Source of the DNA: Citricoccus sp. CH26A
Lineage (GTDB): Bacteria > Actinomycetota > Actinomycetes > Actinomycetales > Micrococcaceae
NCBI RefSeq assembly: GCF_000224415.1
Contig: NZ_AFXQ01000006.1
Span: 1-64,000, forward strand
Length of the DNA: 64,000 nt
Reading direction: 5' to 3'
Within the stretch, counting starts at the first letter, position 1; every line of letters begins with the position of its first letter. The notes beneath the pieces were generated by a model. The model did not search any database. It was given only the letters and a program-made list of their open reading frames with translations, and was not told where the DNA came from. The position numbers and the translations under genes were made by a program. This document shows, piece by piece, positions 20,044 through 28,639 of this stretch.

Positions 20044-21426
20044 ATGGCCCCCATCGCCCGCACGCCCCTGCACTTCAACGCGTTCGTCATGAACACCACC
20101 AGTCACATCCACCACGGTCAGTGGCGTCGCCCCGACGCCGGGCAGACCGAGTTCACCGACGTCCGCACCTGGATCGACCTGGCCCGCACCCTCGAGGCCG
20201 CGAGGTTCGACGCCATGTTCTTCGCGGACGTCGTCGGCCACTACGGCGACGCGGACGCCGACTACTCCGTGTACGTCAACGAGGGCCTGCAGATCCCCTC
20301 CAACGACCCGACCGTGCTGCTCGGCGCGCTGGCCGTGGTGACCGAGCACCTGGGCCTGGCCACCACCTCCAACGTCTTCCAGTCCCACCCGTTCCAGTTC
20401 GCCCGCCAGCTCTCCACGCTCGACCACATCTCGAACGGCCGGATCGCCTGGAACATCGTCACCGGGACCCAGGACAACGGTTCACGCAACTTCGGCCTGC
20501 CGCGGCTGACCGACCACGCCGAGCGCTACGCCTGGGCCGAGGAGTACGTGGACGTCGCCTACAAGCTCTGGGAGGGCTCGTGGGACGAGGGAGCGGTCGT
20601 CAAGGACCGGCAGGGCTCCCGGTACTCGGACCCGGCGAAGGTCCACAAGATCCACCATGAGGGCCGGCGCTACTCGGTGGAGGGCCCGCACCTGCCCTCA
20701 CCGTCCCCGCAGCGGACGCCGCTGCTGTACCAGGCGGGATCCTCCGCCTCCGGCCGGGACTTCGCCGCCCGCAACGCCGAGGCCGTGTTCCTCATCGCGG
20801 CGACCCCGGACATCGCGCGCCAGCAGATCGAGGACACCCGCCGCCGCGCCGTCGAGGCCGGCCGGGCACCGGAGGACATCAAGTTCTTCCAGGGCCTGAG
20901 CTTCGTCATCGGCGAGACGGAGCAGCAGGCCCGGCGCAAGCTGGTCGAGTACGAGGAGTACGCCTCCGTGGAGGGCTACCTGGCCCACGCCGCCCTGGTC
21001 GACCCGGACGGCCGCGTCTACCCGCCCGAGACCCCGTTGAAGGACCTGGAGACCAACACCCAGAAGGGCTTCTCCGAGTGGACCTCCAAGGCCATCACGG
21101 ACCGCGAGCCCGTGGTCGCCGACGTCGCCTGGCGCAGCCACCGCAACAACCGCCTGGTCGGTACCCCCGAGCAGATCGCGGACCGGCTCCAGGAATGGCA
21201 GGACGCCGGCGTGGACGGCATCAACGTCATCAACTGGGTGATCCCCGGCTCCTTCGAGGAGTTCGCGGACCAGGTCCTGCCCGTGCTGCGCGAGCGCGGC
21301 CTGGCGCAGTCCGAGTACGCACCGGGCACCCTGCGCCAGAAGCTCTTCGGCCGGGACCGCCTGCCCCAGACGCACCCGGCCGCCCGGTACCGGGGCGCCT
21401 TCGCCGCCGTGCCGACCGGGGCCTGA
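20044..21426 (+). CDS. FMN-dependent monooxygenase, NtaA/SnaA/DszA family
   Basis: 460 aa bacterial-luciferase-like monooxygenase: LHFNAFVMNTTSHIHHGQWR at the N-terminus, FDAMFFADVVG, TVLLGALAVVTEHLGLATT, LDHISNGRIAWNIVTG, TPLLYQAGSSASGRDFAARN and a C-terminal VGTPEQIADRLQEW. This is the two-component family that includes dibenzothiophene-sulfone (DszA) and nitrilotriacetate monooxygenases; it needs FMNH2 from a reductase. The ATG at 20044 is supported by GGGAAGAGA upstream; the longer frame to 19807 reads through the riboswitch and is not coding. First gene of the second SAM-IV unit, likely cleaving a C-S bond. Confidence 0.85.
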   Translation: MAPIARTPLHFNAFVMNTTSHIHHGQWRRPDAGQTEFTDVRTWIDLARTLEAARFDAMFFADVVGHYGDADADYSVYVNEGLQIPSNDPTVLLGALAVVTEHLGLATTSNVFQSHPFQFARQLSTLDHISNGRIAWNIVTGTQDNGSRNFGLPRLTDHAERYAWAEEYVDVAYKLWEGSWDEGAVVKDRQGSRYSDPAKVHKIHHEGRRYSVEGPHLPSPSPQRTPLLYQAGSSASGRDFAARNAEAVFLIAATPDIARQQIEDTRRRAVEAGRAPEDIKFFQGLSFVIGETEQQARRKLVEYEEYASVEGYLAHAALVDPDGRVYPPETPLKDLETNTQKGFSEWTSKAITDREPVVADVAWRSHRNNRLVGTPEQIADRLQEWQDAGVDGINVINWVIPGSFEEFADQVLPVLRERGLAQSEYAPGTLRQKLFGRDRLPQTHPAARYRGAFAAVPTGA

Positions 21427-21475
21427 GCCCCACCACCCACTTCTGCCTGCGCTGGACCACGGCGAGAGGAACCCC

Positions 21476-23296
21476 ATGAGCACCCCACCTTCCCCGAGCG
21501 CGCCCGGACTCCGGACGACGCCCCGCACCCCCCGACTCCCCGGGCCCCGGACCACCGGGCTCGCCGTCCTGACCGCGACCACGCTGGTCCTGAGCGCCTG
21601 CGCCGCAGGCCCCGGCACCGGTCCCGACGCCGACCCGGAGCAGGCGGCGCTGACCGGCGCCGCCGGTGCCGGGCCGGTCCAAGGCGGCGTGATCGAGTAC
21701 GGCCACCTCCAGGAGCCCAACTGCATCTTCGGCGGCTGGATCCAGGAGAACTTCACCGCCCGCCAGGTCCTGGACAACCTGGTGTCCCACACCGAGGACG
21801 GCTCGGTGGTCCCCTGGATCGCCACCGGCTGGGAGGTGTCGGAGGACGGCCGGGCCTGGACGCTGCGGCTGCGCGAGGACGTGACCTTCACGGACGGCAC
21901 CGCCCTGGACGCCGAGGCCGTGGCCTACAACTTCGACTACTGGCTGGACGGCGGCAACGGCACCGCCGCAGCCCACCTCGGCGGGTTCTACGACCACTCC
22001 GAGGTGCTGGACGAGCACACCGTCCGGATCCACCTGTCCGCCCCGTTCTCCCCGTTCCTGTCGACCATCTCCCAGTCCTACTTCGGCCTGCAGTCGCCCA
22101 CGGCCCTGCAGACCCGCACCGACGAGGAGAACTGCACCGAGCCCATCGGCTCCGGGCCGTTCACCGTCAAGGACTGGAAGCGCGGGGAGTACATCGAGTT
22201 CGAGCGCAACGACGACTACGACTGGGCGCCGCAGAACGCCCGGCACCAGGGCCCCGCTCACGTGGCGGGCATCCGGTGGAACATCGTCCCGGACAACACC
22301 TCCCGGTACGGTTCGCTGCTGTCCGGGGAGATGGACGCGATCGGCGAGGTGCCGGCCGTGAACATCGCCCAGGCCCGCCAGGACTACGACTTCACGCAGT
22401 ACATCACCCCGGGCCGGCCCGTGGTGATGAGCCTGAACACGCAGCGGGGCATCTTCACGGACCAGCAGGTCCGCCAGGCCCTGAGCCTCGCCACGGACCG
22501 GGAGGCCAACGTGGCCTCGGCCTTCCTCGGCACCGTCCCGTTCGAGCCCAGCGGCTACCTCTCCCAGACCACCCCGGACTACGACGAGGAGGCCGCCGCC
22601 GAGTACCCGTTCGACCTGCATCGGGCCAACGAGCTGCTGGACCGGGCCGGCTGGACCGGCCGGGACCCCGACGGCACCCGGACGAAGGACGGCCGGCGCC
22701 TGCAGGCACTCGTGGTCTACGGCCTGAACAGCATCATCACCCCGGACGGCAACACCGTGATCCAGAACTTCCAGGAGCAGGCGCGGGCCGCCGGCTTCGA
22801 CCTGGTGCTGCGCCCGGGCACGCCATCCGAGTTCTTCGGGGGCGCGTTCTCCACCCCGGAGAGCTACGACGCCCAGGTGGGGTACTGGACGAGCCCGCAC
22901 GCCGGGATCCTGAACATCAACTACCGCCCCTCCACCGAAGAGGCGCCGAACGGGGCCAACACCACGTTCCTGGACCAGGCCCGGGTGTTCGAGACCATCC
23001 AGTCCGCGCTGCAGGCCCCCACGCCCGAGGAGGTCACGGAGCGGTTCTCCCAGGCCCAGCACGAACTCAGCGAGCTGGCGCCGGCGATCGGCCTGTACAC
23101 CCAGACCAACACGCTGGCCGTGGGCGGGGACGTCACGGGTCTCTGGCTCGACCCTGCCCAGGGCGGCCCGGTGTTCCACGACGCCCACTTCACCTCCCAG
23201 GATGCCCGGGACGCCTCCGGCACCCTCACCCCGGACACCGCAGACACCCCGGACACCGCAGACAGTGCGGACGCCCCGGCCGAGAGCGAGGACTGA
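21476..23296 (+). CDS. ABC transporter substrate-binding lipoprotein (family 5)
   Basis: 606 aa extracellular solute-binding protein of the peptide/nickel family. A signal peptide ends in the lipobox VLSAC with Cys42 as the lipidated residue. Core features are the ATGWEVSEDGRAWTLRLRED segment, FTDGTALDAEAVAYNFDYW and VRQALSLATDREA. The last ~25 residues are a low-complexity acidic tail with repeated TPDTAD. GAGAGGAA precedes the ATG. The ligand is unknown; the SAM-IV leader and monooxygenase neighbours suggest a sulfur-containing compound. Confidence 0.9.
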   Translation: MSTPPSPSAPGLRTTPRTPRLPGPRTTGLAVLTATTLVLSACAAGPGTGPDADPEQAALTGAAGAGPVQGGVIEYGHLQEPNCIFGGWIQENFTARQVLDNLVSHTEDGSVVPWIATGWEVSEDGRAWTLRLREDVTFTDGTALDAEAVAYNFDYWLDGGNGTAAAHLGGFYDHSEVLDEHTVRIHLSAPFSPFLSTISQSYFGLQSPTALQTRTDEENCTEPIGSGPFTVKDWKRGEYIEFERNDDYDWAPQNARHQGPAHVAGIRWNIVPDNTSRYGSLLSGEMDAIGEVPAVNIAQARQDYDFTQYITPGRPVVMSLNTQRGIFTDQQVRQALSLATDREANVASAFLGTVPFEPSGYLSQTTPDYDEEAAAEYPFDLHRANELLDRAGWTGRDPDGTRTKDGRRLQALVVYGLNSIITPDGNTVIQNFQEQARAAGFDLVLRPGTPSEFFGGAFSTPESYDAQVGYWTSPHAGILNINYRPSTEEAPNGANTTFLDQARVFETIQSALQAPTPEEVTERFSQAQHELSELAPAIGLYTQTNTLAVGGDVTGLWLDPAQGGPVFHDAHFTSQDARDASGTLTPDTADTPDTADSADAPAESED

Positions 23297-23299
23297 CCC

Positions 23300-24373
23300 A
23301 TGTCCCTGAGCACCAGACACCCCGGCCCGTCGCCCTCCACCCCACCGCCGGTGCACCCGGCATCAGCCTCCGTATCGCACCCCGCGGCAGCACGGGACCG
23401 CCCGCCCCGCGGCAACCGGCCGTCACCGGCCGCGGTGGCCCTCGTCGTCGGCCACAAGGCCCTCGGGGCCGTGTTCGTCGTGTGGGCGGCGGCCACTCTG
23501 ACGTTCCTCATCCAGGCCCTGCTGCCCGGTGACCGCGCCACCCTGTTGCTGAACCAGCAGACCGGCCAGGTCCAGGAGCGTACCCCGGAGGAGCTCGCGC
23601 CGGTCAACGAGGCGTTCGGGTTCGACGAGCCGCTGATCGTGCAGTACCTGGACTTCCTGGGCGGCCTGCTGCGCGGCGACCTGGGGATCTCCTACACCCT
23701 CTACCAGCCCGTCACCACCGTGATCGGCGACCAGATCGCGCCCACCGTGGTGCTGACCTTCACGGCCCTGGCCATCGCCTGGGCGCTCGCCGTGGTGCTC
23801 CTGGTGCTCACCGCCCGGCGCACCCCCTGGGTCTCGAGGATCTTCTCCGGCCTGGAGTCCGCGGCGGCAGCGCTGCCGCAGTACTGGCTCGGCATCATCC
23901 TGCTGGTGGTCTTCGCCCTGTGGCTCGGGATCTTCCCGGTGGTCTCGGGCAGTGGCGCGGCCGGCCTGGTGTTGCCGGCCCTGACGCTCGGCATCCCGCT
24001 GGCCGGCTTCCTCGCCCAGGTGATGCGCACCGAGTTCGAACGCACCCTGGACGCCCCCTTCGTCCTCACCGCCCGCGCCCGGGGCATGTCCGACGGCGGC
24101 GTGCGACTGCGCCACGTGCTGCGCCACTCCCTGCTGCCGGGCCTGAGCCTGACCGGGTGGGCGGTCGGGGCCCAGTTCTCGGCGGCCGTGATCGCCGAGA
24201 ACGTCTTCGCCCGCCCCGGTCTCGGCCGGGTCCTCGTCACGGCGGTCAACGGCCGCGACCTCCCGGTGGTGTGCGGAGTGGTGATGCTCGTGGCCGTGAT
24301 CTACGTGATCACCAACCTCGTGGTGGACACCGCCTACATCCTCGTCGACCCCCGCCTGAAGGAGGCAGCATGA
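23300..24373 (+). CDS. ABC transporter permease (DppB/OppB type)
   Basis: 357 aa with a Pro-rich ~45-residue cytoplasmic N-terminus and six predicted helices. The first helix begins near LGAVFVVWAAATLTFLIQALLPGD; YWLGIILLVVFALWLGIFPVV and the EAA-type loop (LTARARGMSDGGVRLRHVLRHSLLP) are family features. It starts three bases after the binding-protein stop and overlaps the second permease by ATGA. Confidence 0.9.
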   Translation: MSLSTRHPGPSPSTPPPVHPASASVSHPAAARDRPPRGNRPSPAAVALVVGHKALGAVFVVWAAATLTFLIQALLPGDRATLLLNQQTGQVQERTPEELAPVNEAFGFDEPLIVQYLDFLGGLLRGDLGISYTLYQPVTTVIGDQIAPTVVLTFTALAIAWALAVVLLVLTARRTPWVSRIFSGLESAAAALPQYWLGIILLVVFALWLGIFPVVSGSGAAGLVLPALTLGIPLAGFLAQVMRTEFERTLDAPFVLTARARGMSDGGVRLRHVLRHSLLPGLSLTGWAVGAQFSAAVIAENVFARPGLGRVLVTAVNGRDLPVVCGVVMLVAVIYVITNLVVDTAYILVDPRLKEAA

Positions 24374-25296
24374 GCACCACGCCCCTGACCCCCGCACCCG
24401 CCGGCCGGGTGTCCGTCCCCGCCGGCCCGGCGTCGCCCACCCCTGGTCACGGCACCGCGGACCGCACCGCCCGCACCTCCGTGTCCCGGCGGCCCGTGCC
24501 GGTCACCGTCTGGGTCGCCGGCGCGTTCGCGGTGCTGCTGGTGATCGCCTCGTTCGCCCCCGGGCTGCTGGCCACCGCGGACCCCCGGGCCATCGACCTG
24601 GACGCCCCGCTGGCCCCGCCGGGCGTAGACCACTGGTTCGGCACGGACCAGTCCGGCCGGGACCTCTACTCACGGATCGTCCACGGCACCGGGTCCTCCC
24701 TGCTGATCGGCCTGGGTGCCACCGGCGTGGGAGTGGGGCTGGCCGTGGTCCTCGGGTCCTGGGCCGCGCTGGGCGGCCGCTGGGCGGACGCGATCATCGG
24801 CCGCGGCATCGAGGTGCTGTTCGCCTTCCCGATCCTGCTGCTGGCCATGGTGTTCATCGCCGTCTACGGGCCGTCCGTGCAGACCCTCATCCTGGCCGTC
24901 GGCCTGGGCATCGCCCCCGGTTACGCCCGGATGGTCCGCGCCCAGGTGATGTCCGTGCGCCGCTCCGGCTACGTCCAGGCCGCCCGCGCTCTGGGCCACC
25001 ACCCGGCGAGGATCCTCACCCGGCACGTGCTGCCCAACGCGCTGCGCCCGCTGCTGGCGGTACTGACCCTGGGCATCGGCCAGTCCATCGTCTGGGCCTC
25101 CGGCCTGGCGTTCCTCGGTTTCGGCGTGGCCCCGCCGTCGCCGGAGTGGGGGGCCCTGCTGGAAGCCGGGCGCCCCTACATCACCGCCGCCTGGTGGCTG
25201 GAGATCATCCCGGGCCTGGCCGTGCTGGCCACCGCCCTGACCGCCACCGTCCTGGGCCGCCACGTGGAGTCCACCCTCGAAGGAGACCGCTCATGA
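24370..25296 (+). CDS. ABC transporter permease (DppC/OppC type)
   Basis: 308 aa, six predicted helices. GVDHWFGTDQSGRDLYSRIV is the family's pre-helix motif, and VQAARALGHHPARILTRHVLPN is the ATPase-contacting loop. Start at 24370 is set by the four-base overlap with the first permease; the longer frame upstream is internal to that gene. Also overlaps the ATPase gene by ATGA. Confidence 0.9.
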   Translation: MSTTPLTPAPAGRVSVPAGPASPTPGHGTADRTARTSVSRRPVPVTVWVAGAFAVLLVIASFAPGLLATADPRAIDLDAPLAPPGVDHWFGTDQSGRDLYSRIVHGTGSSLLIGLGATGVGVGLAVVLGSWAALGGRWADAIIGRGIEVLFAFPILLLAMVFIAVYGPSVQTLILAVGLGIAPGYARMVRAQVMSVRRSGYVQAARALGHHPARILTRHVLPNALRPLLAVLTLGIGQSIVWASGLAFLGFGVAPPSPEWGALLEAGRPYITAAWWLEIIPGLAVLATALTATVLGRHVESTLEGDRS

Positions 25297-27131
25297 ACGC
25301 CCTGATCGACACCGTCATCCCCGCCCTGGCACCCGCCGGATCCGTCCGGTCCACCACCGGTCCGGGAGCCCCCGCCACCTCAGGACCCCCCACCGCCGGC
25401 GGAACCCCCGACGGCACCGGTGCCCTGGCCGTCCTGGAGGACCTCAACGTCTGGTTCACCGACGCCCTCGGCCGTCGCCGCCACGTGGTCCACGACCTCT
25501 CCGTGGACATCCGTCCCGGCGAGTGCGTGGCGGTCATCGGCGAGTCCGGGTCCGGCAAGTCGGTGACCGCCCGCACGCTGATCGGCCTGACCGGCCCGAA
25601 CGCCCACGTGGAGGCCGCCACGGCCACCCTCTTCGGCCGGGACGTGCTCACGCTGCGGGACGGGGACTGGAAGTCCATCCGCGGCCGGGACGTGGGCTTC
25701 ATCCTCCAGGACGCGCTGGTCTCCCTGGACCCGCTGCGCACGGTGGGCGCCGAGATCGGGGAGTCCCTGCGCCTGCACGGGGTCCGGGGCCGCGCCGAGC
25801 GTGCCACCCGGGTGGAGCGGCTGCTGGCCGAGGTCGGCGTGCCGGAGCCGCGGCTGCGGGCCGGTCAGCGTCCCGACCAGCTCTCCGGGGGCCTGCGCCA
25901 GCGGGCACTGATCGCCTCGGCCATCGCCAACCATCCCGCGCTCGTGGTGGCCGACGAGCCCACCACCGCCCTCGACGTCACCGTCCAGGCCCAGGTGCTC
26001 GACGTGCTGGCCCAGCGCAAGGACCAGGGCACCGCGATCCTGCTGATCAGCCACGACTTCTCCGTGGTGGGCCGGCTGGCCGACCGGGTGCTCGTCATGC
26101 AGGGCGGCCGGATCGTCGAGTCGGGCACGGCGGCGGAGGTGCTGGCGGACCCGCAGCACCCCTACACCCGCCAGCTGCTCGACGCCGTACCCTCCGGCCA
26201 CACCAAGGGCGAGTACCTCACCGAGGCCGGCCGGGCCCGGGCCGCCGATCGGGCCCGGGAGCGGCCCGGGAGGACCGTGCCGGCCCGCACGCGGCAGGCC
26301 GAGGCGGAGCCTCCCGCCGTGCTCACCGCACGCGGGCTGACCAAGTCCTACCGGGGGCCGGACGGGCGGGACCGGGCCGTGGTCCGGGACGTCTCCTTCG
26401 ACGTGCGGGCCGGGCAGACCCTGGGCATCGTGGGGGAGTCCGGGTCCGGCAAGTCCACCACGGCCTCCATGGCCCTGGGCTTCGTGACCCCGGACGCCGG
26501 CACCGTGCTGCTGGAGGGGGCGCCGTGGAGCGAGCTGTCCGTCGCGGGGCGCCGGCCGCGGCGGCGGGAGGTCACCGTGGTCTACCAGGACCCGCTGAGC
26601 TCCTTCGACCCGCGCTGGACCGGCCGGCGGATCCTCACCGACGCCCTCGACGCCGGCTCGGCCCCCGGGCCGTTCGCCTCGGGCCGGGCACGGCGGGCCC
26701 ACCGGGCGGAGCTGGCCGAGCGGGCCGACCACTGGGCGCGACTGGTGGGCCTGGCCCCCGAGCACCTCGCCAAGCACCCGCTGCGGTTGTCCGGCGGCCA
26801 GCGGCAGCGGCTGGCCATCGCCCGGGCGCTGGCACCGGAACCGCGGGTCGTGGTGCTGGACGAGGCCGTCTCCGCCCTGGACGTCTCCGTCCAGGCCCAG
26901 GTGCTGGACCTGCTCACCGAACTGCAGGAGAGCCTCGGCACCACCTACCTGTTCATCTCCCACGACCTGGGCGTCATCCACCACATGAGCGACGAGATCC
27001 TGGTGATGAAGGACGGCGAGGCGGTGGAACACGGACCGGCCGACGAGGTCTTCGGTGCCCCGCGGCACCCGTACACCCGGGAGCTGCTGGAGTCCCTCGA
27101 GCAGCTGTCCACGCACGCGGCGTCCCGCTAG
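25293..27131 (+). CDS. Fused dual ATP-binding ABC transporter subunit
   Basis: 612 aa with two complete nucleotide-binding domains (DppD-DppF type fusion). Domain 1: Walker A GESGSGKS, signature LSGGLRQR, Walker B LVVADEPTTALD. Domain 2: Walker A GESGSGKST, signature LSGGQRQR, Walker B VVVLDEAVSALD. The ~50-residue N-terminal leader is low complexity. Start at 25293 by four-base overlap with the permease. Last gene of the second SAM-IV unit, followed by a strong hairpin shared with tgt. Confidence 0.92.
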   Translation: MNALIDTVIPALAPAGSVRSTTGPGAPATSGPPTAGGTPDGTGALAVLEDLNVWFTDALGRRRHVVHDLSVDIRPGECVAVIGESGSGKSVTARTLIGLTGPNAHVEAATATLFGRDVLTLRDGDWKSIRGRDVGFILQDALVSLDPLRTVGAEIGESLRLHGVRGRAERATRVERLLAEVGVPEPRLRAGQRPDQLSGGLRQRALIASAIANHPALVVADEPTTALDVTVQAQVLDVLAQRKDQGTAILLISHDFSVVGRLADRVLVMQGGRIVESGTAAEVLADPQHPYTRQLLDAVPSGHTKGEYLTEAGRARAADRARERPGRTVPARTRQAEAEPPAVLTARGLTKSYRGPDGRDRAVVRDVSFDVRAGQTLGIVGESGSGKSTTASMALGFVTPDAGTVLLEGAPWSELSVAGRRPRRREVTVVYQDPLSSFDPRWTGRRILTDALDAGSAPGPFASGRARRAHRAELAERADHWARLVGLAPEHLAKHPLRLSGGQRQRLAIARALAPEPRVVVLDEAVSALDVSVQAQVLDLLTELQESLGTTYLFISHDLGVIHHMSDEILVMKDGEAVEHGPADEVFGAPRHPYTRELLESLEQLSTHAASR

Positions 27132-27151
27132 GGCTGTTCCGCGGCCACCCC

Positions 27152-27202
27152 GGTGACACGTTCCCGCGCCCCCGGACCCGGTGGGCGCGGGAACGTGTCA
27201 CC
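27152..27202. terminator. Strong bidirectional hairpin between ABC operon and tgt
   Basis: A perfect 20-bp inverted repeat (27152-27171 and 27183-27202) with an 11-base loop. The right arm contains the tgt stop codon at 27198-27200, so the last codons of tgt lie within the terminator of the opposite operon. Confidence 0.8.
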
Positions 27203-28586
27203 GCGCGGAGGGGGCCCGCCGGGACGAGGCGTAGTACCGTCCGAGCACCTCGTCCTTCAGGTCCCAGAACGTCCCGTCCTGGATGGCGGCGCGCATCCGG
27301 TCCACGAGGCGGACGGTGAACCGCTCGTTGTGGAGGGAGATCAGCGTGTGGGACACCATCTCCTTGGCCTTGATCAGGTGGTGGATGTAGGCCCGGGTGT
27401 AGTGCGCGCAGGTGTAGCAGTCGCAGCCCTCCTCCAGGGGGGAGAAGTCCCGCTTGTAGCGCGCGCCGGGCAGGTTGAAGCGGCCCTCGGCGGTGTAGAA
27501 CGCGCCGGTGCGGGCCACTCGGGTGGGGGAGACGCAGTCGAAGGTGTCCGCCCCGTTCTCCACCGCCGTGAACAGGTCGTCCGGCTCGGAGATCCCCAGC
27601 AGGTGCCGCGGCTTGTCCTCGGGCAGCTCCTCCACGCACCAGCCCACGATCGTGCCGAGGTTCTCCTTCTCCAGCGCCCCGCCGATCCCGTAGCCGTCGA
27701 AGCCGTGGGAGGTGACCCCGCCGTCGTCGGGGAACTCCGTGGTCATGGCGGCCAGGTCCCGGCAGGCCTTGCGCCGCAGGTCCTCGTACTGGGCGCCCTG
27801 GATGACCCCGAACAGGGCCTGGTAGGGCTTCGCCGCGCGCTCGCCGGTCAGGCGGGCGTGCTCGTCCAGGCAACGCTGGGCCCAGCGGCGGGTGCGCTCC
27901 AGCGCCTCCTCCTGGTAACCGCGCGAGTTGTGCAGCGTGGTCAGCTCGTCGAAGGCGAACATGATGTCCGCGCCCAGCTGGTGCTGGATGCCCACCGAGA
28001 CCTCGGGGGTGAACCGGTGCCGGTCCCCGTTCAGGTGGGACTTGAACCAGACCCCGTCCTCGTCCACGTTGGCCAGCCGCTCCTTGCCGGGGGCCACGGC
28101 GTCGTCCGCCCCCTGCCCGGACGGTGCGGCCGGACCCTTCATGTCGATCACCTTCTTGAACCCCGAGCCCAGGCTCATCACCTGGAAGCCGCCGGAGTCC
28201 GTGAAGGTGGGCCCGGACCAGTTCATGAACGCCCCCAGGCCCCCGGCCTCGTCGAGGATGTCCGGGCCGGGCTGCAGGTACAGGTGGTAGGCGTTGGCCA
28301 GCAGCGCCTGGGCGCCGATCTCGCCCATCGCCTCCGGCAGGACGGCCTTGACGGTGGCCTGCGTGGCCACGGGGATGAACGCGGGGGTCTGGATCAGCCC
28401 GTGCGGGGTGGTGATGGTCCCGGTGCGCCCGGCCATCGCGGCCCCGTCCGGACCGGTCAGCCGGCTCCCGACGACGAAGCCGGCGTCCCGCGGCGAGGCC
28501 GGGGCCGGCATGTCACCGGCCTCACGGTCACGGGTCTGGTGGGTCACTTCAGGGCGGGAGTCAACGGTTTCAGGCACGTCCTCCAT
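27198..28586 (-). CDS. tgt: tRNA-guanine(34) transglycosylase
   Basis: 462 aa. Exchanges guanine at position 34 of GUN-anticodon tRNAs for a queuine-type base. TDSGGFQVMSLG, the pocket segments GVIQGAQYEDLR and GFDGYGIGGALEKE, and the zinc site CDCYTCAHYTRAYIHHLIKAKE with a following SHTLISLHN histidine are all present. About 25 extra N-terminal residues precede the usual start, and an internal Met (DMPAPASP) could be the true start. Divergent from the FUSC gene with a 53-base gap. Pairs functionally with the precursor transporter at 12 kb. Confidence 0.93.
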   Translation of the reverse strand: MEDVPETVDSRPEVTHQTRDREAGDMPAPASPRDAGFVVGSRLTGPDGAAMAGRTGTITTPHGLIQTPAFIPVATQATVKAVLPEAMGEIGAQALLANAYHLYLQPGPDILDEAGGLGAFMNWSGPTFTDSGGFQVMSLGSGFKKVIDMKGPAAPSGQGADDAVAPGKERLANVDEDGVWFKSHLNGDRHRFTPEVSVGIQHQLGADIMFAFDELTTLHNSRGYQEEALERTRRWAQRCLDEHARLTGERAAKPYQALFGVIQGAQYEDLRRKACRDLAAMTTEFPDDGGVTSHGFDGYGIGGALEKENLGTIVGWCVEELPEDKPRHLLGISEPDDLFTAVENGADTFDCVSPTRVARTGAFYTAEGRFNLPGARYKRDFSPLEEGCDCYTCAHYTRAYIHHLIKAKEMVSHTLISLHNERFTVRLVDRMRAAIQDGTFWDLKDEVLGRYYASSRRAPSAR

Positions 28587-28639
28587 GGTATGTATCAGTC
28601 AGGAGGCATCGGGACCACCACGGGAGAGGGGAGGCGTGC

